The notes: generated by a model not told the origin, from the sequence alone. A stretch of 64,000 bases of DNA from Carnobacterium gallinarum DSM 4847 (GCF_000744375.1 NZ_JQLU01000005.1:1426001-1490000); one strand, 5' to 3'. Counted from the stretch's first letter, positions 17,592 through 26,573 are shown. Translations and numbers: made by a program.

Positions 17592-18125
17592 GAGCTTAGG
17601 TCTTTAGACCTTAGCGAAATGGTACACATGGGAAGAAGAATGAATCCCACTGTGATCCCCAAAGTGAAGCCGAGCTTAGGTCTTTAGACCTTAGCGAAAT
17701 GGTACACATGGGAAGAAGGATGAATCCCACTGTGATCCCCAAAGTGAAGCCGAGCTTAGGTCTTTAGACCTTAGCGAAATGGTACACATGGGAAGAAGAA
17801 TGAATCCCACTGTGATCCCCAAAGTGAAGCCGAGCTTAGGTCTTTAGACCTTAGCGAAATGGTACACATGGGAGGAAGGATGAATCCCACTGTGATCCCC
17901 AAAGTGAAGCCGAGCTTAGGTCTTTAGACCTTAGCGAAATGGTACACATGGGAAGAAGAATGAATCCCACTGTGATCCCCAAAGTGAAGCCGAGCTTAGG
18001 TCTTTAGACCTTAGCGAAATGGTACACATGGGAGGAAGGATGAATCCCACTGTGATCCCCAAAGTGAAGCCGAGCTTAGGTCTTTAGACCTTAGCGAAAT
18101 GGTACACATGGGAAGAAGGATGAAT
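17592..18125. repeat. 80-bp tandem repeat array, six full copies plus 54 bp
   Basis: Six contiguous 80-bp units start at 17592, 17672, 17752, 17832, 17912 and 17992, with a seventh copy truncated after 54 bp (18072-18125). Units are nearly identical, differing only at two purine positions before an ATG (AGAAGAATG, AGAAGGATG or GGAAGGATG). The first four units alternate, hinting at 160-bp dimer amplification. Each unit is close to 50% G+C in an AT-rich neighbourhood. It carries a hairpin around AGGTCTTTAGACCT and a second, CACATGGGA with TCCCACTGTG, whose loop holds a Shine-Dalgarno-like tract and ATG. Each full unit has a 15-codon reading frame (MNPTVIPKVKPSLGL) ending in the next unit's first hairpin. 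No spacers are present, so it is not a CRISPR array. Confidence 0.95.
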
Positions 18126-18288
18126 TAAACTAAACAGAGATACAAATCTCTAAACAAATAAAGAAAATCTCTAAACAACCCAACTATACCATAGCTAAAA
18201 CCCAAAAAACACCAACTAAACATAAATCAACCCAAGCTATACCACCAAATCAAAACCACTAGATACAACACAAAGGAGCAGGAACATC
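18126..18288. other. A/C-rich spacer before nhaC
   Basis: An unusually T- and G-poor stretch on the plus strand (runs such as AAACAACCCAACTATACC) between the repeat array and the nhaC ribosome binding site AAAGGAG. A weakly structured mRNA leader of this kind could aid ribosome loading. No ORF or promoter is evident. Confidence 0.5.
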
Positions 18289-19674
18289 ATGAAAAAAAGT
18301 ATTACAATCAAACAAGCTTTATTTCTATTAGTCGTCCTATTAGCAATGATTGGACTATGTATTATCGGCTTTAAACTACCAGCACATGTAGCGATTCTAT
18401 TGGCGATTGCAATTGTTATTTTATTTGCAGTCGTCAAAGGCTTTAGCTGGGATGATATTCATGGAGGAATTCAAGACGGTATCGCCCCAGGGCTAGTTCC
18501 GATTATCATTTTTATTTTAATTGGAGCCTTAATTAGTGTTTGGATTGCAGCGGGAACGATTCCGACGATTATGGTTTATGGATTTAATTTGCTCTCAGCA
18601 GATTATTTTTTGCCAGCAGTCTTTGTTATTTGTGGCGTCGTTGGTGCTGCTGTTGGTAGTTCATTTACAACAATCTCAACAGTCGGAATTGCATTTCTAG
18701 GAATGGGTTCTATGATGGGCTTTAATCCAGCAATAACTACTGGTGCAATTGTATCAGGTGCGTTTTTCGGAAATAGTATTTCGCCATTATCTGATACAGC
18801 AAATCTTGCATCGGCCATTGCGGAAGTTGAGCTATTCGATCATATTCGCAATGAACTTTGGACCGTACTGCCAACTTTTTTGATCTCTTTAGTAACTTTT
18901 GGCTTTCTAGGTTTGCAACATACAAGTGGTTCAGGAGAAGGCGATATTCAGTTAATCACTCAAACATTAACGGATCATTATACAATTTCAGTTATCGCGT
19001 TGTTACCTGTGATTCTGTTATTTTTAGCAGCGTGGCGCAAAATTCCTGCCATTCCAACGTTACTCATGAGTATTGCTTTGTCCTTAGTTATCCGTTATAT
19101 CTACTACCCTACAACAGCGATTAGCCAAGTGGGCAAATGGATCCAAGACGGTTATGTAGCCACAACAGGTGTTGCTGATGTAGATACGTTGTTAACTCGT
19201 GGTGGAATGCAAAGCATGATGTGGTCTGTTTCTTTAATTTTATTAGCTCTATCATTAGGTGGTTTATTGGTGAAATTAAATATTATTGGCACAATTCTTT
19301 CAGAATTAGATGGATTTATGAACAATAAAGGTCGTTTGATTTTAATGACAGCCTTAAGTGCAATTGGTGTGAATTTATTGATAGGTGAACAATATTTATC
19401 AATTATTTTGCCTGGGAAAGCTTTTAAATCGAGCTATGACAAAGTTGGTATCGACGATACAATTTTAGCGCGGACTTTACAGGATGCTGGTGCAACGGTA
19501 AATCCTTTGATTCCGTGGGGAGTTAGTGGCGTCTTTATTACAGGGACATTGGGAATTAGTACTTTAAGCTATATGCCATTTGCATTTTTCTGTTATTTAA
19601 CACCAATTCTTACTATTTTATTAGGGTTTAAAAAAGCGAAAACAAAGACAGCACATAAAGAGGCAACTGAATAA
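18289..19674 (+). CDS. nhaC: NhaC-family Na+/H+ antiporter
   Basis: A 461-residue integral membrane antiporter of the NhaC family, with about 11-12 helices. Conserved stretches include GIAPGLVPIIIFILIGALIS, GSSFTTISTVGIAFLGMG and the NSISPLSDTANLAS segment. In tyramine-producing enterococci and carnobacteria an nhaC gene accompanies tyrDC and is thought to help pH/sodium homeostasis during acid stress. Here it is separated from tdcA by the repeat array and may have its own transcript. RBS AAAGGAG precedes the ATG. Confidence 0.93.
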   Translation: MKKSITIKQALFLLVVLLAMIGLCIIGFKLPAHVAILLAIAIVILFAVVKGFSWDDIHGGIQDGIAPGLVPIIIFILIGALISVWIAAGTIPTIMVYGFNLLSADYFLPAVFVICGVVGAAVGSSFTTISTVGIAFLGMGSMMGFNPAITTGAIVSGAFFGNSISPLSDTANLASAIAEVELFDHIRNELWTVLPTFLISLVTFGFLGLQHTSGSGEGDIQLITQTLTDHYTISVIALLPVILLFLAAWRKIPAIPTLLMSIALSLVIRYIYYPTTAISQVGKWIQDGYVATTGVADVDTLLTRGGMQSMMWSVSLILLALSLGGLLVKLNIIGTILSELDGFMNNKGRLILMTALSAIGVNLLIGEQYLSIILPGKAFKSSYDKVGIDDTILARTLQDAGATVNPLIPWGVSGVFITGTLGISTLSYMPFAFFCYLTPILTILLGFKKAKTKTAHKEATE

Positions 19675-19677
19675 AAA

Positions 19678-19718
19678 AGAAATAGTTGGTGAAGTAATTT
19701 TCACTAGCTATTTTTTTT
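19678..19718 (+). terminator. Terminator after nhaC
   Basis: AATAGTTGGTGAA (19681-19693) pairs with TTTCACTAGCTATT, followed by eight T. Confidence 0.85.
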
Positions 19719-20050
19719 ATTCAGTTAGATTAATTTTTTGGTAGAAAGAATATATTATAGTTTGAATATATTAAGAAAATCATTTTATATTCGGGAGGGG
19801 TCCAAAATGCATTTGGTTATTTAGAATATTTACATAATGAGCATATAAAAAAATATATATAACAGCTATACTTAGCAGTAGATAAAATAAATTCTTCTTT
19901 TTTGAATAGATTAATAATGATATATTAATATTGTGGGAGAGTTGAATGGAAGGTTGATAGGTACTATATAAATTTCTTTAGAAGTCACACCGTTGCAGTT
20001 CGGATTAAATCTTTAAAAAAATTTAGAATGATTGGGAGAATGAAAAAATA
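19719..20050. other. Intergenic region upstream of the ABC exporter
   Basis: About 330 AT-rich bases. The only coding-like trace is a GGGAGGGG followed by a five-codon frame (ATG at 19807, stop at 19822), which is too short to call. No convincing promoter or terminator is seen. Confidence 0.4.
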
Positions 20051-20734
20051 ATGAAGACTATATATTTTGATGAATTAAAGAGAGAGTTATTATCAATAAA
20101 AGCATTGATTATTACTGTAATCCTTATTGGGACAGCTTTTATTGCAGGGAAATATTCTACGACACTTGATTTAATATCCTCAGATGGGGGAAGTTCCCCC
20201 TTAATTGATATTCTTTTTGGAATATACGGCTTTTTTGGTCTCATGTTCTCTTTCTTGATATTTTCGGGTATTGTTGCTAGAGATGTAGATAGTCAATCTA
20301 TGCGATATATTACGCCTTATCTAAGTAGAACAAAGATTTTTTTTGCTAAATATTTTTCAATGCTTACCTACTTTGTTTTAATCCTATTTCTGTCACTTGT
20401 TATCCTATTTCTAACAAGAGGGGAAATTATATTTCCAGTTCAATCATTAGTAAATATAACCCTATTTTTTTCATATTCGGAAGCACTTGTGTTGTTTTTC
20501 TCTGTCCTTTTTAATAAAGAAAGAATGGTTTCGTTAACGGGTATGATTATCAGTATTGCTTTTCCAATATTAGGCGCATGGTCTACAATATCTTCTAATT
20601 ATATTTTAAAAATAATCAGCTGGGTGCTACCATATCGTTATGTTGATGCAAAGTTGGATATTATCATATTGGTATTTTTAACAGTGCTAATTTTGCTATT
20701 TGGATTATTCATTTTTTTAAGAAAGGAAATATAA
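20051..20734 (+). CDS. ABC-2 type exporter permease
   Basis: A 227-residue membrane protein with six predicted helices arranged like ABC-2 permeases. An N-terminal cytosolic start (YFDELKRELLSIKALI) is followed by a long extracellular loop (~36-58) and then helix pairs. One base separates it from the ATPase gene, so the two form a two-gene exporter. The substrate is unknown; such pairs often export peptides or give resistance. RBS GGGAGAATG lies upstream. Confidence 0.8.
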   Translation: MKTIYFDELKRELLSIKALIITVILIGTAFIAGKYSTTLDLISSDGGSSPLIDILFGIYGFFGLMFSFLIFSGIVARDVDSQSMRYITPYLSRTKIFFAKYFSMLTYFVLILFLSLVILFLTRGEIIFPVQSLVNITLFFSYSEALVLFFSVLFNKERMVSLTGMIISIAFPILGAWSTISSNYILKIISWVLPYRYVDAKLDIIILVFLTVLILLFGLFIFLRKEI

Positions 20735-20735
20735 T

Positions 20736-21596
20736 ATGATTGAAATTCATAATTTATACAAATCATTTGGTGAAAAGGAAGTTCTAACTAATATTAATAT
20801 GAATGTAGCGAATGGAAAAATAACTTCTCTTGTTGGAAAAAACGGAGCTGGAAAATCAACGATTATTGGTATAATTGCTAATTATATGACAAGCGATAAA
20901 GGAAGTATAAAAAAGGAATCTGTTTCTATAATGCCTGATGCCGACAACTTGTTTAGTGATATGACAGGAAGATACTTTTTAACGTTTATGGAGAAACTAA
21001 AAAATAAAAAAGAAACGTATAAAGAGTGGGAAATACTTTGCAAGGAACTTGGTTTAGAACATTCATTAGACAAAAAAATAAAAGAATATTCATTTGGAAT
21101 GAAGAAAAAAATTAGTTTTATACAAACATGTATCGGACAATATGATACGTATGTATTTGATGAACCAACGTCTGGTGTCGATGTTCACTCTAGTGTAATA
21201 ATGATGGGTATCATTGAAGAACTCAAGGGGAAATCTGCAGTTTTGTTAACATCTCATAACATGGATGAAATTGAACGAGTTAGCGATTATATTTATTTCT
21301 TAGAGGGAGGAACGATACTTAAACATGGGACAACTAAACAAATAATCGATAAAGAGAGTCGCACATGTGAGCGTTATTACGTTATCGAAACATCGAATGC
21401 AGATGAAGTCATAGAATATCTGACAAAAATAGAAAACGTACATGTTGAAAAAAATAATACAGGTGTTTTACTCTTGCTAGACGAAACGATAAGTATTCAA
21501 TCAATTATTTTCACTATTTTGTCTAATAAAATTAAGATAGACGGGTTTTGGGAAGAGAAAAAATCATTGCAAACTATTTTTTTCAAACAAGAATAA
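20736..21596 (+). CDS. ABC transporter ATP-binding protein
   Basis: A 286-residue ABC ATPase: Walker A GKNGAGKST, a signature YSFGMKKKISF in place of LSGGQ (common in ABC-2 exporters), Walker B TYVFDEPTSGVD and switch His LLTSHNMDE. About 80 residues follow the ATPase domain, similar to drug/bacteriocin exporters. It pairs with the permease directly upstream. It lacks the usual Q-loop glutamine spacing (IMPDADNLFSDMTG), seen in several immunity-type ABC proteins. Specific function unknown. Confidence 0.85.
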   Translation: MIEIHNLYKSFGEKEVLTNINMNVANGKITSLVGKNGAGKSTIIGIIANYMTSDKGSIKKESVSIMPDADNLFSDMTGRYFLTFMEKLKNKKETYKEWEILCKELGLEHSLDKKIKEYSFGMKKKISFIQTCIGQYDTYVFDEPTSGVDVHSSVIMMGIIEELKGKSAVLLTSHNMDEIERVSDYIYFLEGGTILKHGTTKQIIDKESRTCERYYVIETSNADEVIEYLTKIENVHVEKNNTGVLLLLDETISIQSIIFTILSNKIKIDGFWEEKKSLQTIFFKQE

Positions 21597-21606
21597 GAAC
21601 CACGTA

Positions 21607-21802
21607 AAAAAGGGACTGAGACAAAACTCTCTTTGGCACAAAAATAAACCATATGAAAATTCAGTATCACTGAATTTTCATATGGTTTTCTCCTCAAGGG
21701 CAAAAGAGGTGCTGTTTTTGCATAGAGAAAAATGATGGAAAATTAGATTTTTTCTAGTTTTTAATTTTTTAGAGATGAGCTTTTGTCTCACTCTCTTTAT
21801 TT
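21607..21802. repeat. Candidate small inverted-repeat element with internal perfect hairpin
   Basis: The left end (AAAAAGGGACTGAGACAAAA) and the reverse complement of the right end (AAAGAGAGTGAGACAAAAG) match over about 17 bases, bounding about 190 bp. Inside lies a 20-bp perfect stem (21646-21665 with 21669-21688, loop ATC), preceded by A-rich and followed by T-rich sequence, so it can act as a bidirectional terminator between the converging ABC genes and ridA. The layout resembles MITE-like or terminator repeats of low-GC bacteria. Confidence 0.6.
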
Positions 21803-22177
21803 TGTAATAGCGATAGCTTCAACTTCAACTAGAACGCCCAACGGCAATTCTTTGACAGCTACACAAGAGCGTGCAGGCTTATGATCACCAAAGTAAGTCC
21901 CGTAAACTTCATTAAATGCTGCGAAATTCGTCATATCCGTTAGGAAGCAAGTTGTTTTAATGACAGATTGCAGACTTGCACCGCCTTCTTCTAAAACAGC
22001 TTTAAGATTTTTCATTACTTGTTCCGTTTGTCCTTGGATTTCTGTAGCAGTTACTTTGCCTACAGTTGGATCAACTGGAATTTGACCGGAAGTATATAGA
22101 GTTTCTTGCACTTTAATTGCTTGTGAGTAAGGACCAATTGCAGCAGGAGCCTTCTCTGTAAAAATATTCTCTAGCAT
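21797..22177 (-). CDS. ridA: RidA/YjgF family reactive-imine deaminase
   Basis: A 126-residue RidA protein, which hydrolyses reactive enamine/imine intermediates formed by PLP enzymes such as threonine dehydratase. Hallmarks are IGPYSQAIK near the N-terminus, YTSGQIPVDP, and the C-terminal PARSCVAVKELPLGVLVEVEAIA with the substrate-binding Arg (PAR). Length and order match the homotrimeric family exactly. AGGGGGAA precedes the ATG on the minus strand. It ends inside the right edge of the inverted-repeat element. Confidence 0.96.
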   Translation of the reverse strand: MLENIFTEKAPAAIGPYSQAIKVQETLYTSGQIPVDPTVGKVTATEIQGQTEQVMKNLKAVLEEGGASLQSVIKTTCFLTDMTNFAAFNEVYGTYFGDHKPARSCVAVKELPLGVLVEVEAIAITK

Positions 22178-22379
22178 AATTATTTCCCCCTAAGTTTAAA
22201 CGATTTCATTCTGTATAAGTAATTGTATAATGCTTGTCTTTAAAAAGCAAAAGATTTTTCGCTGTTTTAGTTAGATAAAAGAAGGAACATCAATTTTTTA
22301 AGTAACGATAGTTAAATCTATGTAGTTGTGTTTATAGTAGCATCGGCATTTTTATTTCATTTGTTTTAAAATTTAATGA

Positions 22380-22787
22380 TTAGTATGAGTAATATGCAAG
22401 AGCTCGATATACACTACTACCAACAACTCTTGCTTTAGACCAATGACCAGCATTTGCGTAACTAGAGTGACTATTGTTTCCAACAGTGGCAGTGGTTCTG
22501 TGATATTTTTTAGTATGAAGTAGATTTGAGTTAGACGCTTTTTGTGTATGTTTCATTTGAGACCAACTCCAATTTAAATCCTCGGAATAATAGACAAACG
22601 TAGCATCTTGGAAATATTGAGTAGCACGACTTAATGGCATTTCTTCCTTTAAAGCTGAATGAGAAGTTTCTACTACACTGCCATCCTCACCTAAGATAAC
22701 ATAACCTTCATTCAAGTTTTCTGGAACAGCTATTGTTTTTGCCTGAGTTTCTAAAGTAAATAAAGCGGATAAAATTAGTTTTTTCAT
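22380..22787 (-). CDS. Lactococcin 972-like bacteriocin precursor
   Basis: A 135-residue secreted peptide precursor. The C-terminal ~60 residues, rich in Ser, His, Tyr and Lys with repeated aromatic positions (HRTTATVGNNSHSS, AGHWSKARVVG, ALAYYSY), match the lactococcin 972 family, whose founding member binds lipid II and blocks septum formation. The family is supported by the divergent permease/ATPase pair next door, which is the dedicated lactococcin 972 transporter type. The signal sequence (MKKLILSALFTLETQA) has an unusually short hydrophobic core, and a long propeptide (~20-75) follows. It may therefore be a shortened, weakly secreted variant. RBS GAAGGTG. Confidence 0.82.
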   Translation of the reverse strand: MKKLILSALFTLETQAKTIAVPENLNEGYVILGEDGSVVETSHSALKEEMPLSRATQYFQDATFVYYSEDLNWSWSQMKHTQKASNSNLLHTKKYHRTTATVGNNSHSSYANAGHWSKARVVGSSVYRALAYYSY

Positions 22788-22847
22788 AAATGGACACCTT
22801 CTTTTTTTAGTTTACAAATGAAATAAAAACACCTATAATTATTATGT

Positions 22848-22871
22848 TGTTTAATTATTAATAATTAAACA
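22848..22871. promoter_or_regulatory. Perfect 24-bp palindrome between bacteriocin and its transporter
   Basis: TGTTTAATTATT is followed immediately by its reverse complement, 29 bp before the transporter ATG and 60 bp before the bacteriocin ATG. A TATAAT lies just to its left. It is a good candidate operator for a dimeric repressor controlling the divergent genes. Confidence 0.55.
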
Positions 22872-22900
22872 TTTAATTTAATGAAGGGGTTTAAAAAATA

Positions 22901-25003
22901 ATGAAAAATAACACGATTAAAGTGTTTATGCTTTTTTTTACAGGGTTAATTATTACTTCTCTAGCGATTGTGGATAGTATCCGAAATTCTAATGAATTAG
23001 CAGAACAGCAGTATGCCGTTCAGAATATTGGACAGATGTTTATTTTACCTAAAAACGAAAATATTTCTATTAAGCAATATGAAATAGATAAGTTGATATT
23101 AGAAGAAGCGAATAAATTAGATTTAAATTTTTTTAAGAGAACGACTAACCGTACATATGCAAAAAATAAAAAAGGAGAACCTGATATTTTTAATTATCAA
23201 ACAGATGTGTATTATTTTTTATCTAATTCAAGTAAATCCAACGTGTATCAGTTATTTAATAGAACACCTATCCGTTTAAAAAATGATGAATTCTTATCAA
23301 CGAGTAAGTCTGATTCAAAGCAACAAAAAGGTTTATTGGAAAAAGGGAAAAATGGAGAAGTTGATTATACAATTAATACAATTCATTCCAAGGAGTCGCA
23401 AAAGGGACATGAAGCTATCTATGGAGTAGAGACTTTAAATGAAAAAAATTCTACTATATTTTTAAAAAATGTAATGAATGCTTATAATATACAATTTAAT
23501 ACTGAATTTAGTATTAGTGATTTAAAAGTCAGTAAGTCAGAAGAATTTTTATCGCTTAAGCAGGTAGCTAATAAGTATTCAGATATCACTATATTTTCTA
23601 TCTTTTTATGTATATTCACTGTTATCTATATAATGATTAGTATGTCTGTAATCGGAATACATAAACTAAACGGCTATTCTTCAATCAGTGTTCTTTATAA
23701 GTTACTTATCCGAAGTAATCTGTTTCTTAGTGTAGCTTTGGTTCTGTTCTTATATATGTCAAGAATATTTACATTAGGTTCAAGATTTTTAATGGATTGC
23801 ATTGTCTATCTAAGTATTTACTATTTTGTTCTTTTTATTGTGCTAAGAATTCTGTTCTATTTCTCAATAACAGAGCAATTAAATAAAAAAGATTTTTCCA
23901 GATATATATTTGGTAGTTTATATGTGGTTAAGATGATTGTGCTTTTAATGACGGTTAGTTCTATTCAAAGTTTAGTACAAACAATTTTATATGACTACCA
24001 AGAATCGCATGTGAAAGACACAAGTGAATATGGGAGTCTGTACCCATCTTATATTGGGTATAATTTTCAAGATATAATAAATGGAACAGAAACTACATAC
24101 GACGATATTAATAGGGCTATCTATAAGTATGTAGAAGAAAATAATGGGATTTTGATGGATAGTTCAGATTATTTTTCTGAAGAAGATTATTTAAATCGGG
24201 TCATACGAGTTAATCCAGAATACGTAAAGCAAAATTCTATATATGATCAAAATAATAAAATCATTTTAACCCAAAAACTGAGTAAACATTTGATTGTTTT
24301 AGTATCTACAAAGTATCAAGACAAAGAAAATGAAATTAAAAATAAGTATCAAAAGATATCCGATAACTATTCGATTCATTGGATTCAGTTAAATCAAAAA
24401 TTACCTATCTATGATGGTAGGTCTACACTTATCACTGAACCGATAATTATTGAAATTCAAACACCTTTTACTGAATTAATTGCTAGTTATCCTGTGCGCT
24501 CCATTGCACAAGGGAATGGAACTTTAATACCATTAAAAATCCCGATAGAACATGGAAGTGCTGAAACCTATCAAAAACTTTATCCCATGTTAAAAAAATA
24601 TAAAGTCGAAGATAATTTTCCAATGTTGAAAACATTAGAAGAAATCAATCGAATTGAGGAACGATTTGCGATTGGTGAGGATTCTATACAACAAGTAAGT
24701 TGGGCTAGTTTAATGACACTTTTCTCATGTTTACTAATTATTTATAGTAGTAGTCTTTATTTCTTTAAAAATAAAAGAAAAATCAGTATTTTAAAATTGC
24801 ATGGTTATGGTCATTTTATTGTATATCGGAAGCTGATAGTAGCTACAATTGTTCAGTTTATTGTTGTTAGCTTATTGTTATTTAGTTATCCAAACTATGG
24901 AATAATCGCCGTTCTGTATTTTGTTTTTGAGACGTTAGTATTGTGTATATGTATGAATCGATTAGAAAAGAAGAATAAATATTTACTTTTGGAGGGGGAT
25001 TAA
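22901..25003 (+). CDS. Lactococcin 972-type ABC permease (bacteriocin-associated integral membrane protein)
   Basis: A 700-residue membrane protein of the class found beside lactococcin 972 bacteriocins. One N-terminal helix (residues ~7-25) is followed by a long extracellular domain (~30-225), four central helices (~227-365), a second extracellular domain (~370-600) and three C-terminal helices (~605-690). This architecture resembles MacB/FtsX-like permeases fused in tandem. With the ATPase that starts at the base after its stop, it should export the bacteriocin or give immunity. It is preceded by GAAGGGG. Confidence 0.85.
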   Translation: MKNNTIKVFMLFFTGLIITSLAIVDSIRNSNELAEQQYAVQNIGQMFILPKNENISIKQYEIDKLILEEANKLDLNFFKRTTNRTYAKNKKGEPDIFNYQTDVYYFLSNSSKSNVYQLFNRTPIRLKNDEFLSTSKSDSKQQKGLLEKGKNGEVDYTINTIHSKESQKGHEAIYGVETLNEKNSTIFLKNVMNAYNIQFNTEFSISDLKVSKSEEFLSLKQVANKYSDITIFSIFLCIFTVIYIMISMSVIGIHKLNGYSSISVLYKLLIRSNLFLSVALVLFLYMSRIFTLGSRFLMDCIVYLSIYYFVLFIVLRILFYFSITEQLNKKDFSRYIFGSLYVVKMIVLLMTVSSIQSLVQTILYDYQESHVKDTSEYGSLYPSYIGYNFQDIINGTETTYDDINRAIYKYVEENNGILMDSSDYFSEEDYLNRVIRVNPEYVKQNSIYDQNNKIILTQKLSKHLIVLVSTKYQDKENEIKNKYQKISDNYSIHWIQLNQKLPIYDGRSTLITEPIIIEIQTPFTELIASYPVRSIAQGNGTLIPLKIPIEHGSAETYQKLYPMLKKYKVEDNFPMLKTLEEINRIEERFAIGEDSIQQVSWASLMTLFSCLLIIYSSSLYFFKNKRKISILKLHGYGHFIVYRKLIVATIVQFIVVSLLLFSYPNYGIIAVLYFVFETLVLCICMNRLEKKNKYLLLEGD

Positions 25004-25636
25004 ATGATTTTAAAAGTTGCTAATATTACAAAAGCATATCATAAAAATGAAGTTTTAAAAAATATTTCATTTGAAATTGAAGCTAATAAAATAACTGCTA
25101 TACATGGGAAAAGTGGTGCTGGAAAAACTACCTTAATGAATATAATTGGTTTAAATGAATGCTTTGATTCTGGGAGTATCGAGTTATTTGGAAAACCAGC
25201 TCCAAAGATAAATAGCCGAGAAGCCATGTATCTAAGAAGGAATGACCTATCTTATCTTTTTCAAAATTTTGGTTTGGTAGATTCTGAGTCAATCGATTAT
25301 AATTTAACTATCGCTTTGCAATATCAGAAACTATCTAAAAAAGAAAAAAGCGAAATGAAAAAACAGGCATTGGAAGAAGTGGGGTTACATTATTTCTTAA
25401 CTAAAAAGGTCTATCAACTTTCGGGTGGTGAAAAGCAACGTGTTGCTTTAGCGCGAGTACTTTTAAAGAACAGTCGATTGATACTTGCTGATGAGCCAAC
25501 AGGTTCCTTGGATGAAGATACAAAATATGAGATATGTGAATTATTATTTAAACAAAAACAGTCAAAAACAATTGTATTAGTTAGCCATGACCCCTATTTA
25601 ATTGGAAAAAGTGATTATGAGATAAAGATTGATTAA
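25004..25636 (+). CDS. Bacteriocin ABC transporter ATP-binding protein, lactococcin 972 group
   Basis: A 210-residue MacB-type ATPase with Walker A GKSGAGKTT, Q-loop YLFQNFGLV, signature LSGGEKQRVALAR, Walker B LILADEPTGSLD and switch VLVSHDP. Compact ATPases of this type form the lactococcin 972 transporter with the 700-residue permease encoded immediately upstream (stop and start adjacent). Both genes share a ribosome-coupled arrangement (GGAGGGGGATTAAATG). Confidence 0.9.
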   Translation: MILKVANITKAYHKNEVLKNISFEIEANKITAIHGKSGAGKTTLMNIIGLNECFDSGSIELFGKPAPKINSREAMYLRRNDLSYLFQNFGLVDSESIDYNLTIALQYQKLSKKEKSEMKKQALEEVGLHYFLTKKVYQLSGGEKQRVALARVLLKNSRLILADEPTGSLDEDTKYEICELLFKQKQSKTIVLVSHDPYLIGKSDYEIKID

Positions 25637-25652
25637 AAAGTAGACTAAACTT

Positions 25653-25706
25653 AAAGAGAGAGAGCCAGAAAAAATCAAAATGATTTTTTCTGGCTCTCTC
25701 TCTTTA
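25653..25706. terminator. Bidirectional terminator
   Basis: A 25-bp near-perfect stem, AAAGAGAGAGAGCCAGAAAAAATCA with its complement, lies between the converging ABC ATPase and FrnE genes. A- and T-runs on both sides serve both strands. Confidence 0.92.
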
Positions 25707-25707
25707 T

Positions 25708-26385
25708 TTATATACTACACGAATCATCCTGACATACATTAGTCGCCGCTGTTTCAGGTTTTGTTTGGTCATCAATTTGACTTAAAACATTTTGAAATAC
25801 TTCGACAGGCTGTGCGCCACTAACGGCATATTGGTCGTTGATTAAAAAGAAGGGAACACCTTGAATTCCAAGTTCCATTGCTTTTGTTTCATCTACTCGA
25901 ACTGAAGCTAAGTAAGCATCTGTTTGGATAATTTCACGGGTTCTAGCTTCGTCTAAGCCGACAGAGCGAGCGATTTTGACCAATGTTTCTTCATCATTTA
26001 AAAAGGCGCCATCAGTGAAATAGGCATGCATGCCAGCTTCAACAAATTCATTGCCTTTTCCGACTTCTTTTGCATATTGAGCTAATCGATGAATGGTAAA
26101 ACTATTGGTATTTTGCATTGCATCAAAGTCATAAGCTAAGCCAGCGGCTGCAGCAGTTTGACGAATATTTTCATTATTGGCCTTCGATTGTTCGTAACTA
26201 ATACCGTATTTAGTAGCGATTAGTTGATGAATATCTTCATCATGGTGATGTGCAGCATTAGGATCAAGCTCGAAACTGTGGAACACAACTTCTACATCCG
26301 TACGCCCAGCCATTGCAGTTTCTAAATGACGTTTGCCGATGTAACAAAATGGACAGACAAAATCTGACCAGATATCAATTTTCAT
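25708..26385 (-). CDS. DsbA-family oxidoreductase, FrnE-like
   Basis: A 225-residue cytosolic thioredoxin-fold protein of the FrnE/2-hydroxychromene isomerase-like DsbA group. Active-site CPFC is at residues 11-14 (DFVCPFCYIG), a long helical insertion follows, and the cis-Pro loop is GVPFFLIN. The C-terminus ends in an extra Cys pair (CQDDSC), which may act as a second redox site. No signal peptide is present, so it works in the cytosol, probably in thiol-disulfide or oxidative-stress chemistry. It is a single gene on the minus strand. Confidence 0.9.
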   Translation of the reverse strand: MKIDIWSDFVCPFCYIGKRHLETAMAGRTDVEVVFHSFELDPNAAHHHDEDIHQLIATKYGISYEQSKANNENIRQTAAAAGLAYDFDAMQNTNSFTIHRLAQYAKEVGKGNEFVEAGMHAYFTDGAFLNDEETLVKIARSVGLDEARTREIIQTDAYLASVRVDETKAMELGIQGVPFFLINDQYAVSGAQPVEVFQNVLSQIDDQTKPETAATNVCQDDSCSI

Positions 26386-26573
26386 TCTATATCCTCTTTT
26401 CTTAAACTTACTAATTGTAAGGTAATCTTAACGAGATTTTGAGAAATTGTCAATTTATTGGCTTTTCAGCTAGATATAAGGATGTTATTCACAAGCAAAT
26501 AAATGCATTATTATTATCTTTTGTTATATAATTCTGTTTATTAAGCGATAAATGAATTTGTGGAGGAGATTGA

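Noticed and set aside
17592-18125. Possible CRISPR array
   Set aside because: The units are contiguous 80-bp copies with no variable spacers, and no cas genes are nearby.
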